From assembly GCA_900554215.1 (NCBI GenBank), contig USGG01000029.1, forward strand, positions 1-22,785: DNA of 22,785 nt, written 5' to 3'. Made by a program: the position numbers and the translations under genes. Below the pieces are notes generated by a model, which saw nothing but the letters and a program-made list of their open reading frames with translations, was not told where the DNA came from and ran no database searches. Positions within the stretch are counted from its first letter, which is position 1. Every line of letters starts with the position of its first letter. This document shows, piece after piece, positions 22,026 through 22,785 of this stretch. This DNA is from an uncultured Megasphaera sp. Lineage in GTDB: Bacteria > Bacillota > Negativicutes > Veillonellales > Megasphaeraceae.

Positions 22026-22785
22026 TCACGTCTTGTCTAAATCCGCCGTAATTTCATAAAAATCGCAGGGATGAGCCGTAAGGCCGGTGACGCCCTTTCT
22101 GGCAATCATACTCATCTTCAAATGGGAACAAAATACATAGGCGTGGTCGTCCAGGATAGTTTGCGCCATCTGCACGGCCAACGCTCCCCGTTCGTCAGAG
22201 TCAAAGGTTCCTTCCATCTTCCGGGCTAATTCTTCCAGGACGTCGCTGTGATACCGGCCTGTATTGCTGTCCGACCCGTCAAGGCAACAGTAGGTGAAGA
22301 AATACTGCGGATCTCCCGACGGAGCCGTCACCATCGCACTGGCATAGACATCCCAGGCGGAGCGGTCTTTTTTCACACGGTTGTGGTCGGCCGTGCACTG
22401 GATATCCACGGCAACGCCGATCTGCTTCAGCGTCGCCTGGGCCGATTCGGCCAGCAAAGGCAATTCCTGACGGCTCGGATAGGTAAGCCAGCGGAGAACC
22501 AGCTTGCGCCCGTTCTTTTCCCTAACGCCGTCGCCGTCTTCATCCTTCCAGCCGGCGTCATCCAATACACGTCTGGCCCCGTCTAAGTCGTAGGATTCGG
22601 CCTTCGCCGCCTCACCGCCGAAAACAAACGTATCGGGAAAAGGACCGGCGGCAGGGTAGCCGTTTCCATGGAGCAAGGCGTCGACAAAGCCTTGCTTGTC
22701 AATGGCCATTGAAATCGCTTTGCGGACGGCTTCATCCTGCATCAGAGGACTGTCGAAATTCATCCAGACAAAGAAGGTACGGCTT
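22026..22785 (-). CDS. ABC transporter substrate-binding protein, family 5 (nickel/peptide), partial, C-terminal part
   Basis: The frame is open to the right edge, so about 253 C-terminal residues are visible and the signal peptide lies outside. The sequence AVRKAISMAIDKQGFVDALL, then GNGYPAAGPFP and a DLDGARRVLDDAGW segment, are SBP_bac_5 hallmarks. The C-terminal SHLKMSMIARKGVTGLTAHP and YEITADLD resemble nickel-type NikA-like binding proteins of Firmicutes. It captures the ligand outside the membrane for the two ATPases encoded immediately downstream. No permease genes separate them, so the permeases must lie upstream of this gene or elsewhere. An internal Met at 22763 is not the start. 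Confidence 0.88.
   Translation of the reverse strand, partial: SRTFFVWMNFDSPLMQDEAVRKAISMAIDKQGFVDALLHGNGYPAAGPFPDTFVFGGEAAKAESYDLDGARRVLDDAGWKDEDGDGVREKNGRKLVLRWLTYPSRQELPLLAESAQATLKQIGVAVDIQCTADHNRVKKDRSAWDVYASAMVTAPSGDPQYFFTYCCLDGSDSNTGRYHSDVLEELARKMEGTFDSDERGALAVQMAQTILDDHAYVFCSHLKMSMIARKGVTGLTAHPCDFYEITADLDKT

Overview
The window looks like chromosomal DNA of a low-to-moderate GC, Gram-negative-type Firmicute of the Negativicutes, most likely Megasphaera or a close relative. This rests on gene content (thiolase, PotE-type antiporter, MATE pair, compact purine phosphorylase), strong AGGAGG ribosome binding sites and sigma-A-type promoters. No 16S gene is present, so the taxon is an inference. 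No prophage, insertion sequence, CRISPR array or rRNA operon was seen.

Layout. Positions 1-2760 (minus strand) hold a WalJ-like metallo-hydrolase, an HtrA serine protease and the start of a PepD dipeptidase. A solitary tRNA-Ile(GAT) follows, with its own promoter and terminator. An aminotransferase (minus) and a fosmidomycin-resistance-type MFS exporter (plus) are divergent at about 4.2-4.4 kb. Two tandem, highly similar MATE transporters (minus) fill 5.7-8.5 kb. A purine nucleoside phosphorylase and an amidohydrolase form a small operon at 8.6-10.1 kb.

Positions 10.2-13.7 kb carry the most interesting unit: a four-gene minus-strand operon encoding a MaoC-like hot-dog protein, the biotin transporter component BioY, a divergent thiolase and a compact AMP-forming acyl ligase. 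Its promoter is a perfect TTGACA-17-TATAAT, and a BirA-type split palindrome overlaps the -35. The arrangement resembles the BirA-controlled yhfUTS genes of Bacillus subtilis, whose enzymes have no settled role, with a dehydratase-like protein added. It may be a biotin-starvation pathway for making or salvaging a biotin precursor.

A 632-bp AT-rich gap with repeats and hairpins separates this operon from a highly expressed acetyl-CoA acetyltransferase (plus). A PotE-like antiporter (plus) follows. Next come two overlapping membrane-protein genes of unknown family (minus), a DEAD-box RNA helicase and a lipoprotein (plus). The right end (minus) holds two ATPases and the C-terminal part of the binding protein of a nickel/peptide-type ABC importer.
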